From contig JACCSN010000544.1 of assembly GCA_013812985.1 (NCBI GenBank), positions 1 through 6,270 on the forward strand: a stretch of 6,270 bases of DNA. The letters are read 5' to 3'. Numbering within the stretch: position 1 is the stretch's first letter; each line of letters opens with the position of its first letter. This document shows, piece by piece, positions 5,854-6,270 of the stretch. The translations under genes and the position numbers were made by a program. The stretch comes from Hyphomicrobiales bacterium (GTDB lineage Bacteria > Pseudomonadota > Alphaproteobacteria > Rhizobiales > Afifellaceae). The notes beneath the pieces were generated by a model, which worked only from the letters and a program-made list of their open reading frames with translations, had not been told where the DNA came from and ran no database searches.

Positions 5854-6270
5854 GTGGATTGGTCGGATCGACTCCAGGCCTGCTACACAGGTGCTGTTTA
5901 CGACGTTCTAAGGCAGCACGGCCACCGAGCGAGCGTGCTGCCTCGAACCGTTCGGCCACTCGACCCATCATTGAAACTGGCCGGACCGGTATTCACAATC
6001 CGAGGACGCCCCGACTTAAGCCTCGACGACCACGAAACCCTTCTCGAATGGACGGGATTCCTCTCACGGGCTCCTGCCGGCCAGGTAATCGTTTGTCAGC
6101 CTCAGGACGATGTTCGTGCGCTCATGGGCGAGCTCTCTGCGGAAACTCTGCAGACGAAAGGTGTGCTTGGTTACGTCGTCGATGGGGGTTGCCGGGACGT
6201 TGAGGCCATACTCGACAGAGAATTCCCTGTTTTCTGCCGCTTCACGACCCCGATCGATGTCGTCGGGGCC
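5854..6270 (+). CDS. RraA-like / 4-hydroxy-4-methyl-2-oxoglutarate aldolase family protein (5' part, runs off right edge)
   Basis: The frame is open from GTG 5854 to the window end: 139 codons of a family usually a little over 200 residues long. Family landmarks are YTGAVYDVLRQHG (11-23), the VRPLDPSLKLAGPVFTI strand-loop region (33-49), the PAGQVIV strand (74-80) and GVLGYVVDGGCRDVEAI followed by FPVFCR (103-119, 124-129). Members are either RNase E regulators or metal-dependent 2-oxoacid aldolases/decarboxylases; catabolic context favours the latter. Aldolases carry a D-X20-R-D motif; here Arg114-Asp115 are present, but the residue 21 before Arg114 is Glu93, not Asp. GTG 5854 was chosen because TGGAG ends six nt upstream. 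GTG 5842 is in frame but has no ribosome-binding site; ATG 5840 is in another frame and stops quickly. It is probably co-transcribed with the lyase gene, as no terminator is visible between them. Confidence 0.85.
   Translation, partial: MDWSDRLQACYTGAVYDVLRQHGHRASVLPRTVRPLDPSLKLAGPVFTIRGRPDLSLDDHETLLEWTGFLSRAPAGQVIVCQPQDDVRALMGELSAETLQTKGVLGYVVDGGCRDVEAILDREFPVFCRFTTPIDVVGA

Overview
The window is GC-rich and gene-dense. It looks like chromosomal DNA of a proteobacterium, most likely an alphaproteobacterium. The reasons are a complete three-part TRAP transporter (periplasmic binding protein, small and large membrane subunits), Shine-Dalgarno-led genes with short spacers, and a GntR-type regulator tied to organic-acid catabolism. 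No rRNA, tRNA, CRISPR array or intact insertion sequence was found.

Layout from left to right. Positions 1-211 (minus strand) hold the N-terminal part of a P27-type phage terminase small subunit that runs off the left edge, so a prophage or prophage remnant lies to the left. Positions 212-551 have no convincing gene but contain several short inverted repeats. Positions 552-4639 hold four minus-strand genes, read right to left: a TRAP substrate-binding protein (4639-3602), the small permease subunit (3574-3074), the large permease subunit (3071-1782) and a GntR/LacI-type hybrid regulator (1715-552). Gaps of 27, 2 and 66 nt suggest one operon. Positions 4640-4830 are a divergent control region with a candidate extended -10 box and two related GC-rich inverted repeats. 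On the plus strand follow a DHDPS/N-acetylneuraminate-lyase family Schiff-base aldolase or dehydratase (4831-5766) and the first 139 codons of an RraA-like protein (GTG start at 5854) that runs off the right edge.

Inferred working: the binding protein captures a carboxylate in the periplasm, the two membrane subunits import it, and the two divergent enzymes process it. Both enzymes belong to families with 2-oxoacid aldolase, dehydratase or decarboxylase members. The regulator has a sugar-binding-like effector domain and probably controls both transcription units from the shared control region. The substrate cannot be read from the sequence. The lyase lacks residues typical of lysine-pathway DapA, and the RraA-like protein has Glu where the aldolases of its family carry a key Asp, so the pathway may not be a standard one.
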